From assembly GCA_002347565.1 (NCBI GenBank), contig DDXR01000010.1, positions 1 to 10,188 on the forward strand: a DNA stretch of 10,188 nt, in the 5' to 3' direction. The translations under genes were made by a program, and so were the position numbers. Below, piece by piece: positions 1 to 6,668 of the stretch. Origin of the DNA: a bacterium UBP2_UBA2255 (GTDB taxonomy: Bacteria > Edwardsbacteria > AC1 > EtOH8). Below the pieces are notes generated by a model, which was given only the letters and a program-made list of their open reading frames with translations, ran no database searches and was not told the DNA's origin. Each line of letters starts with the position of its first letter. Position 1 is the first letter of the stretch.

Positions 1-12
1 TCCGGAATCCTT

Positions 13-32
13 AGGTATTACCTTATTTTTTT
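13..32 (+). terminator. Possible weak terminator of an upstream gene
   Basis: A small dyad AGGT-ATT-ACCT (13-23) is followed by a run of seven T (26-32). The four-pair stem is weak for an intrinsic terminator and the upstream gene lies outside the window. I therefore list it only as a plausible 3' end of whatever precedes the window. Confidence 0.25.
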
Positions 33-108
33 GCGGTGTCCCGGCCCGGAAGATCCGCCGGCACGTATACGGCCAATGTCTTGGCGTGGACTAATTTATA
101 AAAAACAC

Positions 109-137
109 TTGACAAAGAGGCGCGAACATGGCATAAT
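109..137 (+). promoter_or_regulatory. Sigma70-type promoter for the M23 peptidase gene
   Basis: A perfect -35 hexamer TTGACA (109-114) is separated by exactly 17 bp from CATAAT (132-137), a five-of-six match to TATAAT. Transcription would begin near 144 and give a leader of about 85 nt before the ATG at 229. The promoter lies inside the longest possible upstream extension of the reading frame (from a TTG at 31), which argues against that extension. A 7-bp inverted repeat, AAGAGGC (115-121) and GCCTCTT (148-154), straddles the -10 and could be an operator or chance. Apart from this promoter I see nothing coding in 33-228. Confidence 0.75.
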
Positions 138-228
138 CTACCGCAAAGCCTCTTGTTGGGCCATCAGTTGGCGCCCTTTCTGTCCGCGCCGATGTGGTAC
201 GCTATTTTGGTTCGATGCGAACGACGGT

Positions 229-1152
229 ATGATTCTGAAAGAAAAGACATTCTTCTCGGTCGTGTTCATCCCCCATCACGGGGGCAGGACGTTCACGTTC
301 CGTCTTGCCCGCTGGATGGCGTTTTCGCTGATCGGGTTCGGTGCCTTCCTGCTGCTGGGGCTCTGCCTGGTGACCACCGGCTATGTCGGCAAGTTCGTCG
401 ACCTGTCGCACCTCCACAAGCTGCAGATCGAGAACCGGATCCTGGGGGCGCGGTTGGAGGAATACGCCGCCAAGGCCGAAATCCTGAAGAAGCAGATGGC
501 GGACCTGGCTTCGTTCGACGCCAAGCTCCGGATGGCGGCAGGCCTGAGCCCGATCGATCCCGACATCCGCAAGGTCGGCGTGGGCGGCTACACCCAGCCA
601 CCGTTGCCGGCAGACGTGCGCGCGGCCACCGCCGACAAGCTGCAGGACGTCAGCCAGACCATCGGCCATCTGGAGCGCGAGACCAGGCTGCAGATCGAGA
701 GCTTCGAGGAGCTCGAGGCCACCATCGCCGCCAAGCGCGACCGGCTGGCCCGCCTGCCGTCCATCCAGCCGACGCCGGGCTGGATCACCAGCAATTTCGG
801 CATGCGCTGGGATCCGTTCACCGGCCAGATGAAGATGCACGAGGGACTGGACATCGCCGCGCCCGAGGGGACGCTGATCGTGGCCCCGGCCGACGGCCAG
901 GTCAAGTTCGCGGGGTACCGGGGGAACTTCGGGATGTGCCTGGAGGTAGACCACGGGTTCGGACTGGTGACGCGCTATGGCCACTGCCTGATGTTCAAGG
1001 TCGGCCTGGGCGCGGCAGTCCGGCGCGGCCAGGTGATCGCCCTGGTGGGGCAGACCGGCCGGGCCACGGGCCCGCACCTGCACTACGAGGTGGTCTCCGG
1101 CGACCGTGCGGTCGATCCCCAGAACTACATCATGCTGCCGCGGATGTTCTGA
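229..1152 (+). CDS. Membrane-anchored M23 family metallopeptidase (LytM-like)
   Basis: Predicted peptidoglycan endopeptidase of 307 residues, anchored in the inner membrane and acting on peptide cross-links in the periplasm. A short cytoplasmic N-terminus precedes one hydrophobic segment at about 29-52. A charged, probably coiled-coil region follows (about 61-100 and 125-170), then the C-terminal M23 domain (about 185-300). The zinc and catalytic residues of the family are all visible: H204 and D208 (HEGLD), H252 (YGH), and H283 and H285 (HLH). It is thus likely an active enzyme rather than a degenerate EnvC/NlpD-type activator. ATG 229 is chosen because it lies downstream of the promoter at 109-137 and begins a normal short N-tail before the membrane segment. 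No clear Shine-Dalgarno precedes it. An intrinsic terminator follows 24 nt after the stop, so it is probably monocistronic. The exact cell-wall role is not determinable. Confidence 0.92.
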   Translation: MILKEKTFFSVVFIPHHGGRTFTFRLARWMAFSLIGFGAFLLLGLCLVTTGYVGKFVDLSHLHKLQIENRILGARLEEYAAKAEILKKQMADLASFDAKLRMAAGLSPIDPDIRKVGVGGYTQPPLPADVRAATADKLQDVSQTIGHLERETRLQIESFEELEATIAAKRDRLARLPSIQPTPGWITSNFGMRWDPFTGQMKMHEGLDIAAPEGTLIVAPADGQVKFAGYRGNFGMCLEVDHGFGLVTRYGHCLMFKVGLGAAVRRGQVIALVGQTGRATGPHLHYEVVSGDRAVDPQNYIMLPRMF

Positions 1153-1175
1153 CCGAGCGCCGGAAGGCGCCGGGC

Positions 1176-1210
1176 CCCGGTTCAACGTGAAGCGCGAACC
1201 GGGTTTTTTT
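1176..1210 (+). terminator. Intrinsic terminator of the M23 gene
   Basis: A perfect 8-bp stem, CCCGGTTC (1176-1183) and GAACCGGG (1196-1203), with a 12-nt loop is followed directly by seven T (1204-1210). This is a canonical rho-independent terminator placed 24 nt after the M23 stop codon. Confidence 0.9.
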
Positions 1211-1213
1211 ATT

Positions 1214-1235
1214 GTCCCGGCAGCAGCGCCGGGAC
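1214..1235 (+). other. Perfect hairpin in the capA-like leader
   Basis: GTCCCGGC (1214-1221) pairs perfectly with GCCGGGAC (1228-1235) around the loop AGCAGC, only 3 nt after the T-run of the M23 terminator. No T-run follows, so it is not itself an intrinsic terminator. It would lie at the 5' side of any readthrough transcript entering the next gene, where it could protect the RNA end or act as a second pause. Confidence 0.6.
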
Positions 1236-1265
1236 CGAAACCCGCAATCGACGAAACGATCCGAC

Positions 1266-2297
1266 ATGAGGGCGACACTATCGGCTTTTTTGCTCGCGGT
1301 TTGCGCAGCACACCCGTTCGCAGAGGACCCGAACCGCCCCGGGCGGATCACCATCGCCGCGGTGGGGGACGTGATGCTGGGCGGCAGCATGGCGGCAATG
1401 CTCGCTGAGAGCGGCGCCGACCATCCGTTCGACCGGACGCGGGAGATCCTGGCCGCGGCCGACATCGCCGTCGGCAACCTGGAGGCGCCGTTCGGGACCC
1501 GGGGCACGCCGTTCAAGAAACGGTTCACCTTCCTGGTGCCGCCCCGGCATGCGCCGGCACTGGCCCGGGCCGGGTTCGACGTGATGGCCTTGGCCAACAA
1601 CCATATGATGGATTACGGCCCGGAGCCGCTGCAGGCCACGCTGCGGCTGTTGGACTCGCTGGGAATCGCTTACAGCGGCGCGGGCATGGACGCGTCCGCC
1701 GCCAGGCGGCCGGCGGTGGTCGAGCGCGGCGGGGTCAGGGCCGCGTTCCTGTCCTATTCGCGGGTGCACCCGCTGCAATTCTGGGCCGGAAAGCGTAAGC
1801 CCGGCACCGCGCCAGCCAACGACGCCGAAGTGGCCGCCGACGTCCGGGCCGCGCGCCGCGACGCCGACCTAGTGGTGGTGTCGGTGCACTGGGGCGCGGA
1901 GCTGATGACGCGCCCCAAGGACTACCAGGTCCGCCTGGCGCACGCCGCGATCGACGCCGGCGCCGACCTGGTGCTGGGGCACCACCCCCATGTCCTGCAG
2001 GGGCTGGAACTGTACAAGGGCAAGCTGATCGCCTACAGCCTGGGAAACTTCGCATTCGGGTCGGGATCGCGGCGCTGCACGGAAAGCATCATCCTGATCA
2101 CCGGATTTGAGGGGGCCAAGCTGTCGGAGATCAAGGTCGTGCCGCTGTGCGTCGACAATCACCGGGTGCGGTACCAGCCCACACCGGTCACCGGGGAAGA
2201 GGGCCGCCGGATACTTGACAACCTCAACGCGATCTCCCGGCCCCTGGGATTCGAGCTCGATGTGACCGACAGCATCGGACATCGCCGGTTCGACTGA
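1266..2297 (+). CDS. Secreted CapA / poly-gamma-glutamate synthesis-like metallophosphatase-fold protein
   Basis: A 343-residue member of the CapA (PGA_cap) family, which has a calcineurin-like metallophosphatase fold. The N-terminus is a typical export signal: Arg, a hydrophobic stretch at about 5-15, and a probable cleavage after A19 (PFA/ED). It should therefore act outside the cytoplasm. Family motifs in order are GDVMLGG (34-40), NLE (71-73), ANNHMMDYG (110-118), SVHWGAE (206-212), LGHHPHVLQGLE (237-248) and AYSLGNF (256-262). These His, Asp and Asn residues form the expected metal site. ATG 1266 is preferred over a TTG at 1212 because it begins the signal peptide directly. No strong Shine-Dalgarno or promoter is visible between the preceding terminator and the start, so readthrough is possible. 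There are no capB/capC/capE partners nearby, so capsule synthesis should not be assumed. Many stand-alone CapA homologues have unknown substrates. Confidence 0.9.
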   Translation: MRATLSAFLLAVCAAHPFAEDPNRPGRITIAAVGDVMLGGSMAAMLAESGADHPFDRTREILAAADIAVGNLEAPFGTRGTPFKKRFTFLVPPRHAPALARAGFDVMALANNHMMDYGPEPLQATLRLLDSLGIAYSGAGMDASAARRPAVVERGGVRAAFLSYSRVHPLQFWAGKRKPGTAPANDAEVAADVRAARRDADLVVVSVHWGAELMTRPKDYQVRLAHAAIDAGADLVLGHHPHVLQGLELYKGKLIAYSLGNFAFGSGSRRCTESIILITGFEGAKLSEIKVVPLCVDNHRVRYQPTPVTGEEGRRILDNLNAISRPLGFELDVTDSIGHRRFD

Positions 2298-2324
2298 AGC
2301 GCGGACCGTCCAGCGTTTGATGGA

Positions 2325-2350
2325 GGGGCCCTCTCGACCGCGAGGGCCCC
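2325..2350 (+). terminator. Strong GC hairpin at the end of the CapA-like gene
   Basis: GGGGCCCTC (2325-2333) pairs over 9 bp with GAGGGCCCC (2342-2350) around an 8-nt loop, 27 nt after the stop codon. Only TT follows rather than a long T-run, so termination may be partial or the hairpin may mainly stabilise the 3' end. Confidence 0.6.
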
Positions 2351-2407
2351 TTGCCGTCGCCGGGGCAGCCGGCACAAGGTAAATACTTGCCGCCGAGCGA
2401 TTAGTGC

Positions 2408-2436
2408 TTGAAACGACCGTATAAAAGTGGTATCAT
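2408..2436 (+). promoter_or_regulatory. Sigma70-type promoter of the xdhAB operon
   Basis: TTGAAA (2408-2413) and TATCAT (2431-2436) each match the consensus hexamers at five of six positions and are 17 bp apart. They lie in a local AT-rich patch between the capA-like hairpin and xdhA. The expected start near 2443 gives a leader of about 50 nt before the xdhA ATG at 2494. A start at 2443 would coincide with the first base of a short leader ORF. Confidence 0.7.
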
Positions 2437-2442
2437 ATTCCG

Positions 2443-2490
2443 ATGAAAACCGAAGGAACGATGGCTGTTTCCATGCAAGGGGCAGGGTGA
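2443..2490 (+). other. Possible 15-codon leader ORF upstream of xdhA
   Basis: ATG at 2443 opens a frame of 15 codons (MKTEGTMAVSMQGAG) ending in TGA at 2488-2490, only 3 nt before the xdhA ATG. A second in-frame ATG at 2461 follows a GAAGGA box, but with only 3 nt between them. If translated, it could couple ribosome flow into xdhA. The peptide shows no run of a single amino acid, so classical attenuation is not suggested. It may be chance. Confidence 0.2.
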
Positions 2491-2493
2491 CAG

Positions 2494-3945
2494 ATGGCCA
2501 ATGCGATGCAGACCGTCGGCATAGCGTTCTTCCTCAACGGCCGCGAGGTCGCCGCCAATGTCACACCGGGACAGACCGCCCTGCAGCTGCTGCGGGGGCA
2601 ATTCGGCCTGACCGGGACCAAGGAGGGCTGCAACGAGGGGGATTGCGGCGCCTGCACGGTGGCGATCGGCCGCTGGGACGGCGGAGGGAGGGAATTCCGA
2701 TACCGCGCCCACACATCGTGCCTGGTCCCGGCAGCCCGGCTGCACGGAACCCATGTCATCACCATCGAGGGGCTGGGAATTCCGGAGAACCTCCACCCCA
2801 TCCAGCGGGCGTTTTTGGACAGCCACGCCACCCAGTGCGGATTCTGCACGCCGGGATTCATCATGTCGCTGTTCTGCCTATACGCCCGCAATCCCGATCC
2901 GTCACGGGCGCAGATTGGCGAGGCGCTGGAAGGCAACCTGTGCCGCTGCACCGGCTACGAGTCGATCTTTCGGGCCGCGGCCTCCATTGCCGGCGTCGCC
3001 GGCCAGATCCTGCCGCCCTACCATGAGCCGGTCGCCCAGGCGCTGGCCGGATTCGACCGGCGGTTGTCCTTCGCCGAGGCCCCGTTGCCGCAGGGGGCGG
3101 AGCCGATGGACTACCACCGGCCGGAGACCCTGGAACGGCTGTTCGACCTGCTGTGGCGGATCGGAGACTGCGAACGGTACCGCATCATTGCCGGCGGCAC
3201 CGATGTCGTGGTCGACGCCAACGTCAAGCGCCTACGTTTCCGTCACCTGGTCGACATCGCCGGGATCCCCGGGCTGTCGGAAATCCGCGGGACGGACCGC
3301 GGCGTATCGGTCGGCGCCTTGGCCACGCTGACCGACGTCACGGAGCACCGGCTGGTCAGCGCGAAGCTGCCGCTGTTGCGGGCGGTCGTGTCCCGGATGG
3401 CCTCGCTGCAGGTCCGCAACAGCGGCACGCTGGCCGGCAACCTGGCCACGGCGTCGCCGATCGGCGACGCCGCGACGGCCGCGCTGGCGCTGGACGCCAC
3501 CCTGGTGCTGGCCACGAAGATGGGGGAGCGGCGTGTCCCGGCCGGTTCCTTCTTCAAGGGCTACCGGCGGACGGAGCTGTGCGCCCACGAGCTGATCACG
3601 GCCATCGAGTTCCCGGAACAGGACGGGCCGTGGGACTTCCGCAAGTCGGCCAAGCGGGGCGCGGTAGACATCTCGTCCGTCTGCACGGCGATGACGGCCC
3701 GGCTCGACGGCAGCAAGGTCGCCGCCATCCGCATCGCCTGCGGGGGCGCCGCTGCCACGCCGGTGCTGCTGGCCGGGGCCGCGGCGGCGGTGCTGGGCAG
3801 GGAGCTGGCGCCGGCGGCGATCGAACAGGCCGCGCAGGCCGCGGCTGCGGAAGTGGCGCCGATCGACGACGTCCGCGGCAGCCGGCAGTTCCGTTCGGCG
3901 CTGGTGCGCAACCACGTCGTGGAACACCTGTCGAAGCTGCTGTGA
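2494..3945 (+). CDS. xdhA: Xanthine dehydrogenase small subunit (2x[2Fe-2S] + FAD)
   Basis: A 483-residue electron-transfer subunit of cytoplasmic molybdenum xanthine dehydrogenase. It carries electrons from the molybdenum site in XdhB through two [2Fe-2S] clusters to FAD and NAD+. The plant-type ferredoxin domain carries C46, C51, C54 and C76. The helical second cluster domain carries C115, C118, C150 and C152 (CGFC and CRC motifs). The FAD-binding domain begins near 195, with IIAGGTD at 231-237 and NSGTLAGNLATASPIGD at 309-325, and the CO-dehydrogenase-flavoprotein C-terminal domain follows. All eight cluster ligands are present. The length matches bacterial XdhA of the Rhodobacter type. 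ATG 2494 has an AGGG/AAGGGG region just upstream; an in-frame ATG at 2506 is a less likely alternative. xdhB follows after 55 bp on the same strand, so the two form one operon. Confidence 0.96.
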   Translation: MANAMQTVGIAFFLNGREVAANVTPGQTALQLLRGQFGLTGTKEGCNEGDCGACTVAIGRWDGGGREFRYRAHTSCLVPAARLHGTHVITIEGLGIPENLHPIQRAFLDSHATQCGFCTPGFIMSLFCLYARNPDPSRAQIGEALEGNLCRCTGYESIFRAAASIAGVAGQILPPYHEPVAQALAGFDRRLSFAEAPLPQGAEPMDYHRPETLERLFDLLWRIGDCERYRIIAGGTDVVVDANVKRLRFRHLVDIAGIPGLSEIRGTDRGVSVGALATLTDVTEHRLVSAKLPLLRAVVSRMASLQVRNSGTLAGNLATASPIGDAATAALALDATLVLATKMGERRVPAGSFFKGYRRTELCAHELITAIEFPEQDGPWDFRKSAKRGAVDISSVCTAMTARLDGSKVAAIRIACGGAAATPVLLAGAAAAVLGRELAPAAIEQAAQAAAAEVAPIDDVRGSRQFRSALVRNHVVEHLSKLL

Positions 3946-3955
3946 TGCGCCACCA

Positions 3956-3988
3956 CCCGCTGCAGCGGGATAAACTCCGACACGGAGG
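3956..3988 (+). promoter_or_regulatory. Tandem hairpins in the xdhA-xdhB spacer, one masking the xdhB Shine-Dalgarno
   Basis: The spacer holds a perfect 14-bp palindrome CCCGCTGCAGCGGG (3956-3969). Six bases later comes a 5-bp triloop hairpin, CTCCG (3975-3979) with CGGAG (3983-3987). The right arm of the second hairpin contains four of the five bases of the only good xdhB ribosome site, GGAGG (3984-3988). That site lies 12 nt before the ATG, a little far. The arrangement could tune XdhB output relative to XdhA, or be opened by ribosomes finishing xdhA. The regulatory role is inferred. Confidence 0.4.
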
Positions 3989-4000
3989 CGCCGGAACGCC

Positions 4001-6331
4001 ATGACGAAGGACCATCAAACGGTGAAGCCGGCCATCGCCGGGGCGCCGCCGCAGCATCTGTCCGGCGGCCTGCACGTAGCCGGGCAGTCGCGGTTCGTGG
4101 TCGACGAGCCGCGGCCGGCCGGGATGCTGTTCGCCAAGCTGCTGGCCAGCCCCTACGCGCGTGCCCGGATCATATCGATCGACACCGCCAAGGCAGCGGC
4201 GTTGCCCGGCGTGGCCGCGGTGCTGACGCACCGCGACGTTCCCGGCGCCAATCAGATCGGCCACGCGGTCCGGGACGAGCCGCTGTTCCCGTCCGACGAG
4301 ACGGCCTTCGCCGGCCAGCCGGTGGCGCTGGTGGCGGCCGAGAGCGAAGCGATCGCGGCCGCGGCGGTCGGGATGATCGCGGTCAAGTACCAGGAGCTGG
4401 AGCCGGTGCTGACCATCGCGCAGGCCCTGAAGCAGGACCTGCTGTACGCGCCGGAGCGGCGGATCGAGCGCGGCGACGTCGACCAGGCGCTGGCCAAGGC
4501 CGATCACGTGATCGAAGGGACGGTCGCGAGCGGCGGCCAGGAGCACTTCTACCTGGAGACCCAGGCCTGCCGCGCGGTGCCGGGCGAGGATAACGAGATC
4601 GTCCTGTATTCCGCCACCCAGAGCACGGCCGAGGTCCAGGAGATCGCGGCCCGGGTGCTGGGGCTCTCCAGCAATGACATCACGGTGGATGTGCGGCGGC
4701 TGGGCGGCGCCTTCGGCGGCAAGGAGCGGGCGGCCACCATTTGGGCCTGCCTGGCGGCGCTGGCCTGCCGCAAGACGCGGCGGCCCGTCGAGCTGCGGCT
4801 GGAGCGGATCGAGGACATGGCCTGGACCGGCAAGCGTCATCCCTACGAAAGCACGTACCAAGCCGGCTTCACCAGGGACGGCAAGCTGACCGCGTATGCC
4901 GTCGAGCTCAACGCCAACGGCGGGGCCTACACCGACCTGTCGATGGCCATCCTGGAGCGCTCGATGCTGCACGCCGACAACGCCTACCACATCCCCAACG
5001 CCCGGATTGTGGGCCGGGCCTGCCGCACCAACCTGCCGCCCAACACCGCGTTCCGCGGCTTCGGCGCGCCGCAGGGCATCTTCGTGATCGAGCGGGTGAT
5101 GGAGCGGATCGCGCGCACGCTGGGCAAGGACCCGCTGGATGTCCGCACGCTCAACGCCTATCGCGAGGGCGAGGCCACTCCCTACGGCCAACCAGTGGAC
5201 GAGGCCTGCCATCCCGAGCTGCTCGACCGCCTGCAGCGCAACGCGCAGTACGACCGCCTGCGCGGCGAGGTCGCGGGTTTCAACGCGTCGCACCGGACGT
5301 TGAAGCGCGGCATCGGCGTGGTGCCGGTGAAGTTCGGCATCTCGTTCACCACCGCCTTCCTCAACCAGGCCTCGGCCCTGCTGTGGGTCTACACCGACGG
5401 CACGGTGTCGCTGTCGCACGGCGGGGTGGAGATGGGCCAGGAGGTCAACACCAAGGTGGCGCAGGTCGCGGCCGCCGAGCTGGGGATCTCGCTGGACCGC
5501 ATCCGGGTGGAGAGCGCCAACACCAAGCGGGTGGGCAACGCCTCGCCCACCGCGGCCTCCACCGGCTCGGACCTCAACGGCAGCGCGGCCCGCGAGGCGG
5601 CAGGGCAGATCAGGCAGCGGCTGGCGCCGGTGGCGGCCCGGCTGCTGAAGGAGAAGCACGGGATCAAGGTCTCGGAGGACCGCCTGGCTTTCGCGAACGA
5701 TCGGATCTGCGATCCCAGGCATCCCGACAAGCCGATACCGTTCGCCGAGCTGGTGCACGAGGCCTACGTCAACCGGGTCGACCTGGGCGCCCACGGCTTC
5801 TACGCCACGCCGGGCGTGCACTTCGACCGGGCCGCGGGGCAGGGCCGCCCGTTCCACTACTTCGTGTTCGGCTGCGCCCTGGCGCTGATGGAGGTCGACC
5901 TGGTCTCCGGGAACAGCAGGATCATCGACGCCCACATCGTGCACGAGACGGCCTCGTCGCTCAACCCCGAGATCGACCAGGGCCAGATCGCCGGCGCCTT
6001 CATCCAGGGCTACGGCTGGGCGACGTTCGAGGAGGTGGTCCACGACGCCAAGGGCCGCTACCTGGCGGTGACGCCGTCCACCTACAAGATCCCCACCATC
6101 CGCGACCTGCCGGAGACGTTCGCCATCGAGATGGTGGAGCGGCCGCGCAAGTGCTCCAGCGTGTTCGGCAGCAAGGGCATCGGCGAGCCGCCGCTGATCT
6201 ACGGCGAGGCCGCCTGGTTCGGGATCAAGGACGCGATCGAGTCCCTGGCGGACCACAAATCGGAGGCCGACCTGGCATTCCCGGCCACGCCCGAGGCCGT
6301 GGTGCTGGCGGCGGAGAAGCTGAAGGGCTGA
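4001..6331 (+). CDS. xdhB: Xanthine dehydrogenase molybdenum-binding large subunit
   Basis: A 776-residue catalytic subunit that hydroxylates hypoxanthine or xanthine at the molybdenum cofactor. It is nearly the same length as Rhodobacter XdhB. Visible family signatures are GGAFGGKE (235-242), LERSMLHADN from L318, NTAFRGFGAPQG around R352/F354, GVEMGQEVNTK, and the C-terminal GIGEPPL with catalytic E729. By comparison with bovine XDH recalled from memory, E242, R320, F354 and E729 match E802, R880, F914 and E1261. These residues separate purine-hydroxylating enzymes from aldehyde oxidases. The protein is therefore very likely a true xanthine/hypoxanthine dehydrogenase. It pairs with xdhA 55 bp upstream. 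No xdhC cofactor-insertion gene is present in the window. A hairpin and terminator region follows the stop. In some anaerobic purine users such enzymes may run toward xanthine; direction cannot be told here. Confidence 0.97.
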   Translation: MTKDHQTVKPAIAGAPPQHLSGGLHVAGQSRFVVDEPRPAGMLFAKLLASPYARARIISIDTAKAAALPGVAAVLTHRDVPGANQIGHAVRDEPLFPSDETAFAGQPVALVAAESEAIAAAAVGMIAVKYQELEPVLTIAQALKQDLLYAPERRIERGDVDQALAKADHVIEGTVASGGQEHFYLETQACRAVPGEDNEIVLYSATQSTAEVQEIAARVLGLSSNDITVDVRRLGGAFGGKERAATIWACLAALACRKTRRPVELRLERIEDMAWTGKRHPYESTYQAGFTRDGKLTAYAVELNANGGAYTDLSMAILERSMLHADNAYHIPNARIVGRACRTNLPPNTAFRGFGAPQGIFVIERVMERIARTLGKDPLDVRTLNAYREGEATPYGQPVDEACHPELLDRLQRNAQYDRLRGEVAGFNASHRTLKRGIGVVPVKFGISFTTAFLNQASALLWVYTDGTVSLSHGGVEMGQEVNTKVAQVAAAELGISLDRIRVESANTKRVGNASPTAASTGSDLNGSAAREAAGQIRQRLAPVAARLLKEKHGIKVSEDRLAFANDRICDPRHPDKPIPFAELVHEAYVNRVDLGAHGFYATPGVHFDRAAGQGRPFHYFVFGCALALMEVDLVSGNSRIIDAHIVHETASSLNPEIDQGQIAGAFIQGYGWATFEEVVHDAKGRYLAVTPSTYKIPTIRDLPETFAIEMVERPRKCSSVFGSKGIGEPPLIYGEAAWFGIKDAIESLADHKSEADLAFPATPEAVVLAAEKLKG

Positions 6332-6408
6332 ACCCTTTCCAGTCCCCTCTGGGAAGAGGGGAACAAGGGGTATGTCCAGGGCTATTACCGTCGTTCTTTC
6401 TTATGACC

Positions 6409-6437
6409 AAGAAAGAGCCCCCGCTGTGCGGGATTTT
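6409..6437 (+). terminator. Probable intrinsic terminator after xdhB
   Basis: CCCGC (6420-6424) pairs with GCGGG (6428-6432) across a TGT loop. A purine-rich AAGAAAGAG lies on the left, and ATTTTC follows on the right, giving the A-rich/stem/T-rich outline of a terminator. The T-run is short. An 8-bp hairpin, TCTTTCTT/AAGAAAGA (6395-6416), overlaps its left flank, so the two structures are mutually exclusive in part. Confidence 0.55.
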
Positions 6438-6516
6438 CGCATCGTATTCATCATTGTGGGTCACAAAGAAGTCTTACCGTCCGGCGCTCGCCTGATGCCG
6501 TGATGTCCACCAGCGT

Positions 6517-6592
6517 GATTTCGTGAACATGCCCGGCATGGAGCCGGCGACACATGAAATCCGAGCCCCCGGCTGCACTTGCCCGAGGGGCA
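6517..6592 (+). other. Candidate structured leader element
   Basis: GATTTCGTG (6517-6525) can pair with CAC and GAAATC (6551-6561) with a 2-nt bulge, enclosing CATGC-CCG-GCATG (6528-6540). An alternative stem, AGCCGG (6542-6547) with CCGGCT (6569-6574), overlaps it. A further 5-bp hairpin TGCCC-GAG-GGGCA lies at 6580-6592. Competing stems about 100 nt before a start codon resemble a regulatory leader, but I recognise no known riboswitch and no promoter upstream is clear. Confidence 0.3.
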
Positions 6593-6654
6593 GACGCACG
6601 AGCGCCGATGGCGGGGAACCAAGTTATCAGGGCTGCATAGAACCAGCATTGCAC

Positions 6655-6668
6655 TGTAAAATATTACA
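6655..6668. promoter_or_regulatory. Dyad in the AT-rich promoter region of the flavoprotein gene
   Basis: TGTAA-AATA-TTACA (6655-6668) is a perfect 5-bp-arm dyad. It overlaps the only plausible -10 hexamers here: TAAAAT (6657-6662) or TATTAC (6662-6667). No good -35 hexamer is found 16-18 bp upstream. A dyad over the -10 of a weak promoter is a reasonable operator candidate. The protein that might bind it is unknown. Confidence 0.3.

Noticed and set aside
31..228. N-terminal extension of the M23 gene back to a TTG at 31
   Set aside because: It spans a near-consensus promoter (109-137), has odd composition with many Cys/Trp, and would put 66 unrelated residues before a normal short cytoplasmic tail.
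1212..1265. TTG start for the CapA-like gene
   Set aside because: It would place 18 charged residues before a good signal peptide and start inside the hairpin immediately after the terminator T-run; ATG 1266 fits secretion better.
3596..6256. 886-codon open frame on the minus strand opposite xdhA/xdhB
   Set aside because: Composition is typical of a GC-rich antisense shadow (Arg, Gly, His, Asp and Val rich, no recognisable domain), and it lies fully opposite two unmistakable enzymes.
4741..6495. 584-codon alternative + frame within xdhB
   Set aside because: Same reason: GC-driven shadow of a gene with all XDH signatures.
6490..6610. tRNA or known molybdenum-cofactor riboswitch
   Set aside because: No T-loop or anticodon arm arrangement, and I could not fit the region to the molybdenum-cofactor motif; the dyads are reported only as an unknown structured element.
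6451..6654. Small minus-strand ORF in the xdhB-flavoprotein spacer
   Set aside because: No recognisable motif, no ribosome site that stands out, and it overlaps the dyad cluster; spacer ORFs of this length are expected by chance.
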